Origin: Paenibacillus sp. Soil750
Lineage (GTDB): Bacteria > Bacillota > Bacilli > Paenibacillales > NBRC-103111
Reading direction: 5' to 3'
NCBI RefSeq assembly: GCF_001428045.1
Contig: NZ_LMSD01000041.1
Span: forward strand, 127,847-191,846
Length of the DNA: 64,000 nucleotides
Position 1 is the stretch's first letter, and every line of letters starts with the position of its first letter. The position numbers and the translations under genes were made by a program. Of this stretch, positions 9,134-16,727 are shown in pieces. The notes below the pieces were generated by a model. It was given only the letters and a program-made list of their open reading frames with translations, ran no database searches and was not told the origin of the DNA.

Positions 9134-9508
9134 ATGGGATTTATATTTAATCGGAATGTTAGAGTTACTTTTTTCTCGGGTTTTAACTTTACTGGAAGAA
9201 ATTTAACATTTAGAAGAGGCGTGGCAGTTTCAAATCTGGGATTATTCGGTTTTAACAATATCATCTCCAGTTTCCGGCTAAGAAATGTTGTATTTCCTAG
9301 TCAAGTTACGTTAGTACTGTTTTCAGGGCGTAATTTTACAGGAAATTTTCGAATTTTCCGTGGTAGCCAGAACATTGCTGACTTACGAGCGTTCAACTTT
9401 AACAATGTAACCTCGTCGTTTATTCTGGTTGGATTCCGGATAAGTACTACACAGATACGTACCATTCAACGCACAGGCACAATGCCAAGCGACATTTCTG
9501 GATTATAG
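9134..9508 (+). CDS. Two-repeat beta/gamma-crystallin-like protein
   Basis: 124 residues with two consecutive Greek-key motifs. Repeat 1 has FSGFNFTG (residues 14-21) and NNIISS (41-46); repeat 2 has FSGRNFTG (63-70) and NNVTSS (90-95). These match the F/Y-x4-F/Y-x-G signature and the N/D-N/D-x-x-S/T-S calcium-site signature of microbial beta/gamma-crystallins, both intact, so one domain with two Ca2+ sites is expected. There is no signal peptide or membrane segment, so it is cytosolic or spore-associated. ATG 9134 is preferred over GTG 9113 because AGAGGGTGAT sits just before it. It is a single gene; role unknown. Confidence 0.72.
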   Translation: MGFIFNRNVRVTFFSGFNFTGRNLTFRRGVAVSNLGLFGFNNIISSFRLRNVVFPSQVTLVLFSGRNFTGNFRIFRGSQNIADLRAFNFNNVTSSFILVGFRISTTQIRTIQRTGTMPSDISGL

Positions 9509-9613
9509 ACTAAAAGGACGCTGAAAACGGATAGAGACTTCTATCAATGTTTGTATCAAATGGCAGATACAATGATATTTTTTGACCAAAGGAATATGAC
9601 TAGAAGAATGAAT

Positions 9614-9646
9614 AAAGTGCACCTCCTCAATTCAGGGGTGCACTTT
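9614..9646 (-). terminator. Bidirectional terminator hairpin
   Basis: AAAGTGCACC (9614-9623) pairs with GGTGCACTTT (9637-9646). It lies between two convergent genes and overlaps the last codons of the minus-strand gene ending at 9632. Both flanks are short A/T tracts. Confidence 0.6.
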
Positions 9647-10285
9647 CATTTCTCTTTGTTCAGGAAGAGTTGCGCTGCGAGCGATAATGAACTGGGCGCT
9701 GTAATAGGTTGTCATGATCAAGAGATCCGCATAGGAAATTGGGGAGACGAACAGGTTCCAGGACAGGATGGAATCCGAAATCAAGAACAGAAAACTGCCC
9801 ACAATCGCCCCTCGATTACCAGTCATAATCGCAGACCAGCCCATTAGCGAGATAACGATAATGTAAAATAGTACAGGTACCACAAGACCAGCGTTATTTT
9901 GCTCTATGAGCGAGATTACTAGCGCTCTGCCCATTATGAAGGAATAAATGGCGATAGGTACGATCGAAGAGAAGCGCAACCAAGAGAAACGCCATTGGAC
10001 GAGAAAACCGGCTGTATAAAACAAATGACCGATTAGGAAAGCAGCAAGCCCAAGAACGAACCAATACATAATGAGTCCATCGCCAAGCATGCCGAAGAAT
10101 AAACCGGTTAACATCAACCCATGTACGCATTTTTTGGCTGAAGGCATATGCGAGTATGTATAATACAAAATCAGCCACATCGGAATTAATTTGAAAAAGA
10201 ATTTGAATGCTTGAGCTTCCGGTCGAATTTCAAAAATGTAAAGCGCGCTCGTAAGCAGTATAGCAATCGGTAACCACCGTTTCAT
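9632..10285 (-). CDS. YhhN/TMEM86 family membrane protein (lysoplasmalogenase-like)
   Basis: 217 residues with about seven or eight membrane helices. Family marks are KLIPMWLILYY at about 31, GLFFGMLGDGLIMY (about 60-73), LGLAAFLIGHLFYTAGF (about 78-94), FLFLISDSILSWN (about 166-178) and TTYYSAQFII near the end, with the conserved acidic residues expected of the active site. The family includes lysoplasmalogenases that cleave the vinyl-ether bond of lysoplasmalogen; the activity of bacterial members is less certain. It is monocistronic, with a recognisable promoter at 10332-10360. Confidence 0.82.
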   Translation of the reverse strand: MKRWLPIAILLTSALYIFEIRPEAQAFKFFFKLIPMWLILYYTYSHMPSAKKCVHGLMLTGLFFGMLGDGLIMYWFVLGLAAFLIGHLFYTAGFLVQWRFSWLRFSSIVPIAIYSFIMGRALVISLIEQNNAGLVVPVLFYIIVISLMGWSAIMTGNRGAIVGSFLFLISDSILSWNLFVSPISYADLLIMTTYYSAQFIIARSATLPEQREMKVHP

Positions 10286-10331
10286 CGTAAAGATCTCTCT
10301 TTCATGTAGAAATAACCATTCAAATAGAAAT

Positions 10332-10368
10332 AGTATATGGGTATTTTTTATGTTTGTAAACGCTTTAT
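10332..10368 (-). promoter_or_regulatory. SigA-type promoter with overlapping cre-like site
   Basis: On the minus strand TTTACA (10360-10355) is followed after 17 bases by TATACT (10337-10332), pointing to the gene starting at 10285. TTGTAAACGCTTTAT at 10354-10368 (plus strand) matches the cre consensus WTGNAANCGNWNNCW at all but one position and covers the -35 box, which would suit CcpA repression. Confidence 0.6.
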
Positions 10369-10465
10369 TTTCATATATGTATTGGGATTAATTCCAATGG
10401 GTACAAGACTTGCGGTTAGAGTAGGAACTCCCTTATAATTTAAGTCTATAAGGGAGGCGGTAAAT

Positions 10466-10519
10466 ATGGCAAATCATTTTGCCGGAATAAGAAGCGACTC
10501 ATGCAGAGCCTTTCATTAG
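10466..10519 (+). CDS. Putative 17-residue leader peptide before the FusB-like gene
   Basis: A strong ribosome site AGGGAGGCGG (10451-10460) is followed by ATG 10466 and an ORF encoding MANHFAGIRSDSCRAFH, ending at TAG 10517-10519. It lies 113 bases before a predicted ribosome-protection gene, the usual position of leader peptides in translational or transcriptional attenuation. The peptide is too short to have its own recognisable function. Inference rests on the ribosome site, the position and the structured RNA that follows. Confidence 0.5.
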   Translation: MANHFAGIRSDSCRAFH

Positions 10520-10632
10520 GGCGATCTTTGCATGGGGTGATTCGTTTATGGTGATCGCCCGAGAAAAATCGTTTCTAATTATGGGGCTTTGCAGCTTATT
10601 TTATTTTCAATAAAAATAAGGGGCTGGAAGCT
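10501..10632 (+). promoter_or_regulatory. Structured leader RNA, possible attenuator of the FusB-like gene
   Basis: Three pairings are visible. ATGCAGAG (10501-10508) can pair with CTTTGCAT (10526-10533) using one G-U pair. GGGCGATC (10519-10526) pairs perfectly with GATCGCCC (10553-10560), and shares base 10526 with the first, so they compete. CTTATTTTATT (10595-10605) pairs with AATAAAAATAAG (10609-10620), and GCAG/C at 10591-10595 can extend onto GCTG (10623-10626), covering the ribosome site AAGGGGCTGGA of the next gene. A stalled ribosome on the leader could switch these. Confidence 0.45.
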
Positions 10633-11295
10633 ATGAGTCAACCATTCATTAGAAACCATCAATACAACGAGATTAAGAAGCTGATCGGGCAGTTACAAAG
10701 TGCCTGTAACTCCGTTTCCAATTTGAAAGTGGTCGAAGCGGTTCGCAATGATACAGAAGTCAAGATAAGCGAATTGTTTTCGGATGTAACTGATCTGCCA
10801 AAACAATGGATTGTGAACCTGAAACAGCTACAAACCACTGCGGACTTTCAGCGATATCTGCATGCCTTGGAGCCTTATTTAGCAGAGGAATATGCGCATG
10901 TGACGGACAATCAAATTAAGAAACTTTTCCCTAAGCACAAGAAACTGAAAATACCCGATCTTAAAGGTATCACTTATAGATTCGCGACATACCTGGGCTG
11001 GACCGATATTGCAACGAATAAATTATTCATTGTTTATGATCTGAACGGAAAGCTAATCGGCATTGAAGGGAAGTATACGCCGACTAATAAGAATGGCGTT
11101 TGCTTTGTGTGCAATCGGCATACTGAGGTCGCGCTATTCACTGCTGTGACTAAGTGGAAACCGGAAGGTGCACCGCCTGATTATTACAGGGCCATAGGTA
11201 ATTATTTGTGCGTGAACAGCGAGGTTTGCAACAAGAACATAACGGATGTCGCAGTATTGGAGAAATTCATTCATGGCGTGTTTGTCGGTCCGTAA
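10633..11295 (+). CDS. FusB/FusC-family EF-G-binding protein
   Basis: 220 residues. A helical N-terminal half is followed by the conserved C-terminal domain with a four-cysteine zinc site: CFVC (about 156-159) and CVNSEVC (about 193-199), inside YYRAIGNYLCVNSEVCNKNI, which is diagnostic. Family members bind elongation factor G and help it leave the ribosome, giving fusidic acid tolerance; chromosomal versions in Paenibacillus and Bacillus relatives are common and may act in normal translation recovery. A putative leader peptide and hairpins upstream suggest ribosome-responsive control. Resistance itself is not proven by sequence. Confidence 0.88.
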   Translation: MSQPFIRNHQYNEIKKLIGQLQSACNSVSNLKVVEAVRNDTEVKISELFSDVTDLPKQWIVNLKQLQTTADFQRYLHALEPYLAEEYAHVTDNQIKKLFPKHKKLKIPDLKGITYRFATYLGWTDIATNKLFIVYDLNGKLIGIEGKYTPTNKNGVCFVCNRHTEVALFTAVTKWKPEGAPPDYYRAIGNYLCVNSEVCNKNITDVAVLEKFIHGVFVGP

Positions 11296-11356
11296 CGGCC
11301 GCGAAGCATGGTTATTATGTCTGTTATTCATAAGACGATATCAGCAAATATAGACA

Positions 11357-11388
11357 AAGCCACTCCTGCCAAGGGAGTGGCTTCTTTG
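11357..11388 (+). terminator. Rho-independent terminator
   Basis: AAGCCACTCC (11357-11366) pairs with GGAGTGGCTT (11374-11383), then CTTT. It sits between the convergent FusB-like and cysteine-pattern genes. Confidence 0.75.
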
Positions 11389-11427
11389 GATAGAAATTCT
11401 CTTTTATTTAGGAGAGATATTCAACCG

Positions 11428-12081
11428 TTATGTCGGCAAACAGCTAATGAGGCAAACCGCCTGTGCACTCAAACATATCGGTGTGCATAAGACAGCGAAG
11501 ATGCCGCATGCAGCCTTACAAGAATTTGCAATACGATAACATCTTGCATTGCATTCGGGATCAGCGGTCGCACCTTTGCCTCTCCGCGGAGCTAGCTTTT
11601 TTAATACTCGCTCAAGTTTAGTAAATAGTCGTTTAAGGGTAAGTTGGAGCGATTTATCGATACTGATCTTTAATGTTGTGCCGTCTTTGAATCTTATTTT
11701 TTGGGTACGCGTGGAAGAGCAACCGCCACATTGGCAACCGCTTTCAAGTCTAACGGGAACGATTGCTTTCTTATTAATGAATCCTCTAGCAGTGATATTG
11801 TTGTTCTTATCTTGGAGAATAATGTTGGCACTGGAGACACCGTTCACTTGTTTACCAAAGGAAGCAGTGAGTCTGCTGCTTGTACGATTCAGAGATTGTA
11901 TTTTGAATGTTACTAAGTTACATGCATTCTGCGTGATATTTAGGAAGATGTCGGAGACACCTCGACTGGCGTTTAAAACCAATTCGATGTTCGCGCTTAA
12001 GATGCCGTCTTGCTTGGATTTTATGCTAGCTGTTGCAAAAAGGGTGGTTGTTCCGTTGACTGTCCGTAGCAGTCCGGGCAT
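11428..12081 (-). CDS. Unrecognised protein with periodic-cysteine C-terminal domain
   Basis: 217 residues, no signal peptide. Residues about 1-120 look all-beta (alternating polar/hydrophobic, many S/T/N). A CQCGGC cluster follows, then a basic stretch (LKRLFTKLERVLKKLAPRRGKG). The last 40 residues carry eight cysteines spaced exactly 4,7,4,7,4,7,4, an 11-residue period, in a small-residue-rich hydrophobic segment. I do not recognise the family; the tail loosely recalls cysteine-rich bacteriocin-like domains. ATG 12081 is chosen over ATG 12120 because GAGGGAGTGAT lies just before it. It is divergent from the ParB-like gene at 12295. Confidence 0.7.
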   Translation of the reverse strand: MPGLLRTVNGTTTLFATASIKSKQDGILSANIELVLNASRGVSDIFLNITQNACNLVTFKIQSLNRTSSRLTASFGKQVNGVSSANIILQDKNNNITARGFINKKAIVPVRLESGCQCGGCSSTRTQKIRFKDGTTLKISIDKSLQLTLKRLFTKLERVLKKLAPRRGKGATADPECNARCYRIANSCKAACGIFAVLCTPICLSAQAVCLISCLPT

Positions 12082-12294
12082 AGCTATCACTCCCTCAATT
12101 CGATTGGTCTGTTCTCTCACAATATATGTGGAACCAAAAGACTCGGTGTGGGTGAATAGCTAGAAAGCCAAGCCACTTACAGCAATAGGATCAGACTTCC
12201 CAATGAAAGCAAGAACCTCCAATACGCTAACATACATACACTGTAATAAGTTGGAATACATTACATTAATCAGCGGTGTTGAGGAGGGGTAGCG

Positions 12295-12789
12295 TTGAGA
12301 TATACAGTGCAATATATACCTCTAAGTAAAATTAAGCAGGAAAGTATCAATACGAAGACCTCGCCACGTAAGAAGGAGTTAAAAAAAGTGGCACAGGACC
12401 TTATGCAATTACTAATTGTGCAAAAAAGTAAGAAAGATGGTGGCTATATTATCCAAGATGGACACCATCATTTCGCATTCCTCAAAAAGCACACAAATAA
12501 AAATCGGGCTGTGTGTCTCGTAGATGAAAGCAAAATTTCAGCTAACTTTGGAAATCTTGTTAATCGATTTCGAAAACGACAACTGCCTTATGAAGTTCCC
12601 TACCTAAAACCAAACCGGTTTGAAATCAACAGTTGGACGATTATTCGTAAATTTTTAAAGCAAGAACCACGTTTCCGAACGCTATCCCGAAGACAGCAAT
12701 TAAAGGTCATTCGGCTTGGTATTCAATATAGGAAAACAACGGTGCAATCTATGCAAGCTAAAGTAGAAGACATTTTAAAAAGACGCTAG
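12295..12789 (+). CDS. ParB/sulfiredoxin-fold orphan protein
   Basis: 164 residues, very basic. The N-terminal half has the ParB-type layout: YIPLSKI near the start, then GGYIIQDGHHHFAFLKKH at about 49-66, which resembles the nucleotide-binding DGHHR loop of ParB/Srx-like folds. A basic helical C-terminal part follows (about 85-164) with no recognisable DNA-binding motif. The start is TTG 12295, supported by GAGGAGGGGT at 12280-12289. It is not in a parABS setting, so chromosome partition is unlikely. Function unknown; related domains include nucleases, kinases and transcription factors. Confidence 0.65.
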   Translation: MRYTVQYIPLSKIKQESINTKTSPRKKELKKVAQDLMQLLIVQKSKKDGGYIIQDGHHHFAFLKKHTNKNRAVCLVDESKISANFGNLVNRFRKRQLPYEVPYLKPNRFEINSWTIIRKFLKQEPRFRTLSRRQQLKVIRLGIQYRKTTVQSMQAKVEDILKRR

Positions 12790-12910
12790 TTGATTCAAAC
12801 CCGCATAAAAGAGTAAATATTTGTTACATGATTGAAATCTTATTTTCATCTGGTATTAATCATGCAGGATTATAATAATAGACGACCCCCTTTTAAAATA
12901 TAAACCTTTA

Positions 12911-12942
12911 GACCCGCGGCCCGTTGCTGTGGGTCTCTTTTT
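12911..12942 (+). terminator. Rho-independent terminator in a 364-base gap
   Basis: GACCC-GCGGC pairs with GCTGT-GGGTC (12911-12935), followed by TCTTTTT. It closes the ParB-like gene. The rest of the 12790-13153 gap is AT-rich with only a possible gene remnant near its end. Confidence 0.65.
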
Positions 12943-13029
12943 GCTTTTTATTCCCTTTCCTTGCGTTATTGTAGTTTTCAGTTGATTCCACTCTGTAAGT
13001 ATACATCCCTGTGGCTTTATTTAAATTTC

Positions 13030-13125
13030 CACTATCTTCTTCTTCTCCACACCAACGCTAATACAGACGCCGAAAGTGATATTGCTCATGAAGGAATTTC
13101 ACGCTTCATGGAGAAAGTAGGTTAA
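13030..13125 (+). pseudogene. Possible tail of a lost gene
   Basis: One frame ending at TAA 13123-13125 reads as a normal-looking protein tail (NTDAESDIAHEGISRFMEKV and a final glycine) but has no start or ribosome site upstream. It may be the 3' remnant of a deleted gene just before the SGNH hydrolase. I do not recognise the family, and chance coding is possible. Confidence 0.2.
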
Positions 13126-13153
13126 CGACAATATAGAAGAAGGGGTTGTTGAC

Positions 13154-13807
13154 ATGCTCTTGCAAAAAGGCGAAAAACTCATCATGATTGGAGACTCAAT
13201 CACAGATTGCGAACGAAAGCGTCCTTATGGAGAAGGACTATTCGGAGGGATTGGCAAAGGTTATGTTTCGCTGGTGGATGCGTTAATTCAAAGTACCTAT
13301 CCCGAGAGGGGAATCCGAATAGTAAATATGGGGACTAGTGGGAACACCGTCCGAGATTTGAAAGAGCGCTGGGCTGCCGATGTGGAGAATCTAAAGCCTG
13401 ACTGGCTCTCAATAATGATCGGGATCAACGACGTTTGGCGTCAGTATGATCAACCTACCATTGGTGAGTCTCATGTTTACACGGAGGAGTATGAGGCTAC
13501 GCTGCGGGAGCTAGTGTTACGAACCAAGTCGCAAGTAAAAGGCATCGTCTTGATGACTCCATTCTACATTGAACCCAACAGGGAAGATGCGATGCGGGTG
13601 ACGATGGATGAATATGGGGGAATCGTGAAACGTATCGCGGAAGAGACTGACTGCTTGTACGTGGATACGCAAGCTGCGTTCGAACCGGTGTTGCGAGAGA
13701 TTTACCCGGCTACTCTAGCCTGGGATCGCGTCCATCCTTCCGCGGTCGGGCATATGGTACTCGCTAAGGCATTTCTGGCAGCGATTGGGTACTCATACCA
13801 TATGTAA
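13154..13807 (+). CDS. SGNH/GDSL-family hydrolase
   Basis: 217 residues, no signal peptide. Block I is MIGDSITDCERKRPYG, with the nucleophile serine in GDSI near residue 14; block II is NMGTSGNTVRDL with Gly; block III is IGINDVW with Asn near residue 96; block V is DRVHPSAVGH with the Asp-x-x-His pair near residues 195-198. This set defines SGNH esterases, and the sequence style is close to rhamnogalacturonan acetylesterase-like members. Removal of acetyl groups from imported plant oligosaccharides would fit the window but is inference. The ribosome site AAGGGGTTG precedes ATG 13154. Confidence 0.88.
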   Translation: MLLQKGEKLIMIGDSITDCERKRPYGEGLFGGIGKGYVSLVDALIQSTYPERGIRIVNMGTSGNTVRDLKERWAADVENLKPDWLSIMIGINDVWRQYDQPTIGESHVYTEEYEATLRELVLRTKSQVKGIVLMTPFYIEPNREDAMRVTMDEYGGIVKRIAEETDCLYVDTQAAFEPVLREIYPATLAWDRVHPSAVGHMVLAKAFLAAIGYSYHM

Positions 13808-13823
13808 AGTAAGTTAGGATATG

Positions 13824-13857
13824 ACTTAATAAAACATGCGACTTAATAAAACATGCG
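13824..13857 (+). repeat. Perfect 17-bp tandem duplication
   Basis: ACTTAATAAAACATGCG occurs twice in direct contact (13824-13840 and 13841-13857), just after the SGNH gene. It looks like recent slippage or a simple duplication; no function evident. Confidence 0.9.
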
Positions 13858-14018
13858 TTTAAAGCCCCTTGGAAAAGCATCCCTTGGAGGCTTTTTTGTT
13901 GCTTAACTTATGGCTCCCATTGACCAGTAAATCCACTTATTTCCTCCTACAGCTGCTGATACATTTGATAGATTAATGGAATAGAATGTATTGGAAGATT
14001 AATAGGAGGTGTTCATAA

Positions 14019-14996
14019 TTGGGTGATCGATCACAAAAAAGTGTAAAAATTATGACATGGAACATCTATTTTGGATCTACCTTAACGCCTGTAGTAGGAA
14101 CCACTCCTGAGGAAGTACCACTACGTGTTACTGAGATCTATAGACAGTTTCAAGCAACAAATTTTCCGGTACGGGCGAGGGCTATTGCTGATCAAATTGC
14201 TGAAAAAGAACCAGAACTAATTGGTCTTCAAGAAGTAGCAAAATGGCAACTTCTGTTACCTCAAAATTCTAAAGTAGTTGTAACCTTTGATTTTGTTTCC
14301 ATCCTTCTTAAAGAGTTAGAAAAAAGAGGATTGCATTATCAGGTTTTAGCAGAAACTAGAAATACTGATGTTACGCTACCTAGTAGTCATGGCTTCAACG
14401 TTCGATTTTTAGATCGAGATGTGATTCTGGCGCGAAAAAACTCAGGACTTAAGTTCTCAAACATACAAACAAAAAATTTTGAAGCTTCTCTTATCGTACC
14501 AGTTGGTGGTAATCTTGTAAAAACCCTGTTTGGTTGGTCTTCTGTTGATGTCGAAATAGTAGGAAAGAAATTTAGACTAGTAAATACTCATTTACAACCC
14601 GTTTCACCTTTAATCCCCGAAACACTTCAAGTACAACTCGCTCAAGCTGATGAACTTTTAAATGGCCCGGGAGCTACTCAACTTCCCTTAGTATTCATAG
14701 GGGATTTCAACTCAAATAGTAACGGCAGTGGTCTATCTTACAACAAATTGATTGATGCTGGATTTAAAGACTCATGGAAGATCGCAGGAAAAGGCGATGG
14801 ATTAACATGTTGCCAGGATGCTGATGTATTAAATTTGATCTCGCAATTATTTATTAGAATAGATTTAATTCTCTTTCGAGGCGATTTCAAGGTTAAAAAA
14901 ATAGACGTTGTAGGAGAAGAGCAAGAAGATCGTACACGTACGGCACTATGGCCTTCTGACCATGCAGGAGTTGTGGCTACGCTTACTTTACATTAA
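14019..14996 (+). CDS. Endonuclease/exonuclease/phosphatase (EEP) family protein, copy 1
   Basis: 325 residues covering a full EEP fold. Visible motifs are MTWNIYFG near residue 13, the metal-binding Glu in LIGLQEVAKW (about 68-77), DRDVILAR, the catalytic Asp-x-Asn in FIGDFNSNSN (about 231-240) and the terminal SDHAG (about 316-320). The start is TTG 14019, backed by AGGAGGT at 14004-14010. There is no export signal. EEP proteins cut phosphodiester bonds in DNA, RNA, lipids or inositol phosphates; the substrate cannot be told. It is clearly paralogous to the gene at 19028 over its whole length, including the segment TEIYRQFQATNFPVRARAIA. Confidence 0.85.
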   Translation: MGDRSQKSVKIMTWNIYFGSTLTPVVGTTPEEVPLRVTEIYRQFQATNFPVRARAIADQIAEKEPELIGLQEVAKWQLLLPQNSKVVVTFDFVSILLKELEKRGLHYQVLAETRNTDVTLPSSHGFNVRFLDRDVILARKNSGLKFSNIQTKNFEASLIVPVGGNLVKTLFGWSSVDVEIVGKKFRLVNTHLQPVSPLIPETLQVQLAQADELLNGPGATQLPLVFIGDFNSNSNGSGLSYNKLIDAGFKDSWKIAGKGDGLTCCQDADVLNLISQLFIRIDLILFRGDFKVKKIDVVGEEQEDRTRTALWPSDHAGVVATLTLH

Positions 14997-15081
14997 AATA
15001 TTTTCAAGTGCGTTGGGAATAAGTAAAGCCAAATTTATACTTATTGAACAAACGGGAAACGATAGATCAATGAAATAACAG

Positions 15082-15119
15082 GAGAAGGCTGCCGAATATT
15101 ATTGTTCGGCAGCCTTCTC
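15082..15119 (+). terminator. Strong bidirectional terminator
   Basis: A perfect 15-bp stem (15082-15096 GAGAAGGCTGCCGAA with 15105-15119) between the EEP gene and the minus-strand MerR remnant. Confidence 0.75.
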
Positions 15120-15121
15120 AC

Positions 15122-15361
15122 CTAACGGGCAGTAGAGCGTGGTAGTAGCTTGAACTTTTGATTTATTTTATCAAAGCATTCAGACCAGGTGAGGCATTTG
15201 CATGTTAAGCCATTGCCTAAAATTTGAATCATCGAATTGATTTGTTTCTTTTTCTCTTTAAGCTGAGCGCGTTTTTCTCTCGCCATTTCTTCCCATCAAT
15301 CCGTTGTAGGGATTGTCTCAAATCCTTCAAGTAATACCGCAATTTCTGGGATCGAAAGATA
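15122..15361 (-). pseudogene. Decayed MerR-family regulator fragment
   Basis: On the minus strand one frame reads LSIPEIAVLLEGFETIPTTD, stop (TGA at 15298-15296), WEEMAREKRAQLKEKKKQIN, then a cysteine-rich end (CKCLTWSEC) to TAG at 15124-15122. This is the second half of a MerR regulator: the helix before the dimerisation coiled coil, the coil itself and a metal-type cysteine tail. The DNA-binding N-terminus is missing and there is an internal stop. It follows the chromate-transporter gene by 16 bases on the same strand and may once have regulated it. Confidence 0.6.
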
Positions 15362-15376
15362 GCAAGTAAATTTTGA

Positions 15377-16570
15377 CTATATAATTATCGTCAGAGTTCC
15401 TCCTGCTGCACCAGCGATCACAATAACCCATGGAGGCAATTTCCAAAATACGAGCAAAATAAATAATATAGCAGCTAAAGCAAAGTCTGCAGGTTTTAAT
15501 ATTGCTGATGTCCAGATCGGGTTATAGAAGGCAGCAAGTAAAATTCCGACGACAGCAGAGTTAATGCCTGTTAAAGCACCTTGAATTTTAGGATTGCTTC
15601 TGAGAACATTCCAAAAGGGCAGTGTACCGATAACCAATAAATATGCCGGAAGAAAAATAGCGAAAGTTGCAATCACAGCACCAAAAACTCCCCCATTAAT
15701 AGCTCCCAAATAAGAAGCAAATGTGAACAGAGGCCCTGGTACCGCTTGAGTGATCCCATATCCAGATAAGAAGTTTTCTTTACTTACCCAACCTGTTGGT
15801 ACCATCTCTCGCTCTAAAAAAGGTAAAACCACGTGACCTCCGCCAAAGACTAGGGATCCAGATCTATAGAAACTATCAAATAACGCCAGCCAGTGTTGAG
15901 TAGAAATTCCCCTCAGAATAGGTAGTCCAACTAGGAAAGCAAAGAACAAAACTAAACAGATCAGACCTATGGTACGGCTAACTGGAATTTGAAGTTCCGT
16001 GCGTTCCACATCAGTCTTTTCTCGGTATAGGAGTACTCCAATTAATGCCGCTAGAGCAATAAGTACGATTTGAGCCATTGTAGTTTGCCAAATCAGTGTG
16101 ATGGTTGTACTGACTATGGCTATTGTCACCCGTTTTCGATCTGGGGTAAGTTTTTGGCCCATCCCTAAAATTGCTTGTGCTACGATAGCTACTGCAACTA
16201 TCTTTAAACCATGAATCCACCCAGCATTTCCAATATCGAATCCTTTCAACACTAAAGCAAAAAGAACTAATGCAATCACTGATGGCAGCGTGAACCCTAG
16301 CCAGGCAACAAATCCGCCTAGAAGACCTGCGCGAATGGTGCCAATCCCTATTCCGACTTGACTGCTAGCGGGTCCTGGTAAGAACTGACAGAGTGCAACT
16401 AAGTCTGCGAAGCTACGTTCATCCAACCACTTTTTCCTGCGAACATATTCGTCATGAAAGTAACCCAAGTGCGCCACAGGGCCCCCAAATGATGTTAAAC
16501 CCAACTTCAGAGATACCCATAATACTTCAAGAGTAGATGTCAATCTATTCAATTTCTTCGATTTATCCAT
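15377..16570 (-). CDS. chrA: Chromate transporter, ChrA family (two-domain)
   Basis: 397 residues with two homologous CHR halves. Half 1 has SFGGPVAHLGYFHDEYVRRK (about 25-44) and LCQFLPGPASSQ (about 61-72). Half 2 has VFGGGHVVLPFLEREMV and YGITQAVPGPLFTFASYLG. These conserved Gly-rich and PGP segments define long-chain ChrA proteins, which export chromate (some members may carry other oxyanions). About ten membrane segments are present. ATG 16570 is preferred over ATG 16597 because AGGAGTGG is well placed for it. A broken MerR gene lies directly downstream, so any original regulation may be lost. Confidence 0.88.
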   Translation of the reverse strand: MDKSKKLNRLTSTLEVLWVSLKLGLTSFGGPVAHLGYFHDEYVRRKKWLDERSFADLVALCQFLPGPASSQVGIGIGTIRAGLLGGFVAWLGFTLPSVIALVLFALVLKGFDIGNAGWIHGLKIVAVAIVAQAILGMGQKLTPDRKRVTIAIVSTTITLIWQTTMAQIVLIALAALIGVLLYREKTDVERTELQIPVSRTIGLICLVLFFAFLVGLPILRGISTQHWLALFDSFYRSGSLVFGGGHVVLPFLEREMVPTGWVSKENFLSGYGITQAVPGPLFTFASYLGAINGGVFGAVIATFAIFLPAYLLVIGTLPFWNVLRSNPKIQGALTGINSAVVGILLAAFYNPIWTSAILKPADFALAAILFILLVFWKLPPWVIVIAGAAGGTLTIII

Positions 16571-16727
16571 TACTTTCCTACCACTCCTGTCCTTCATGCT
16601 TTACATAGAATAATAAGCTGCTGAATACGTAAAGTCTGCTCGTCTAAATTTATTCCAAAATTAACTCATTATAGCATTCACTCAGTTTTGAAATATCAAG
16701 TGGTTATTAATTATTTGTAAAACCATC

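Noticed and set aside
11549-12163. Plus-strand 204-codon frame opposite the cysteine-pattern gene
   Set aside because: The minus-strand gene has a better ribosome site, patterned cysteines and a terminator; the plus frame has none of these.
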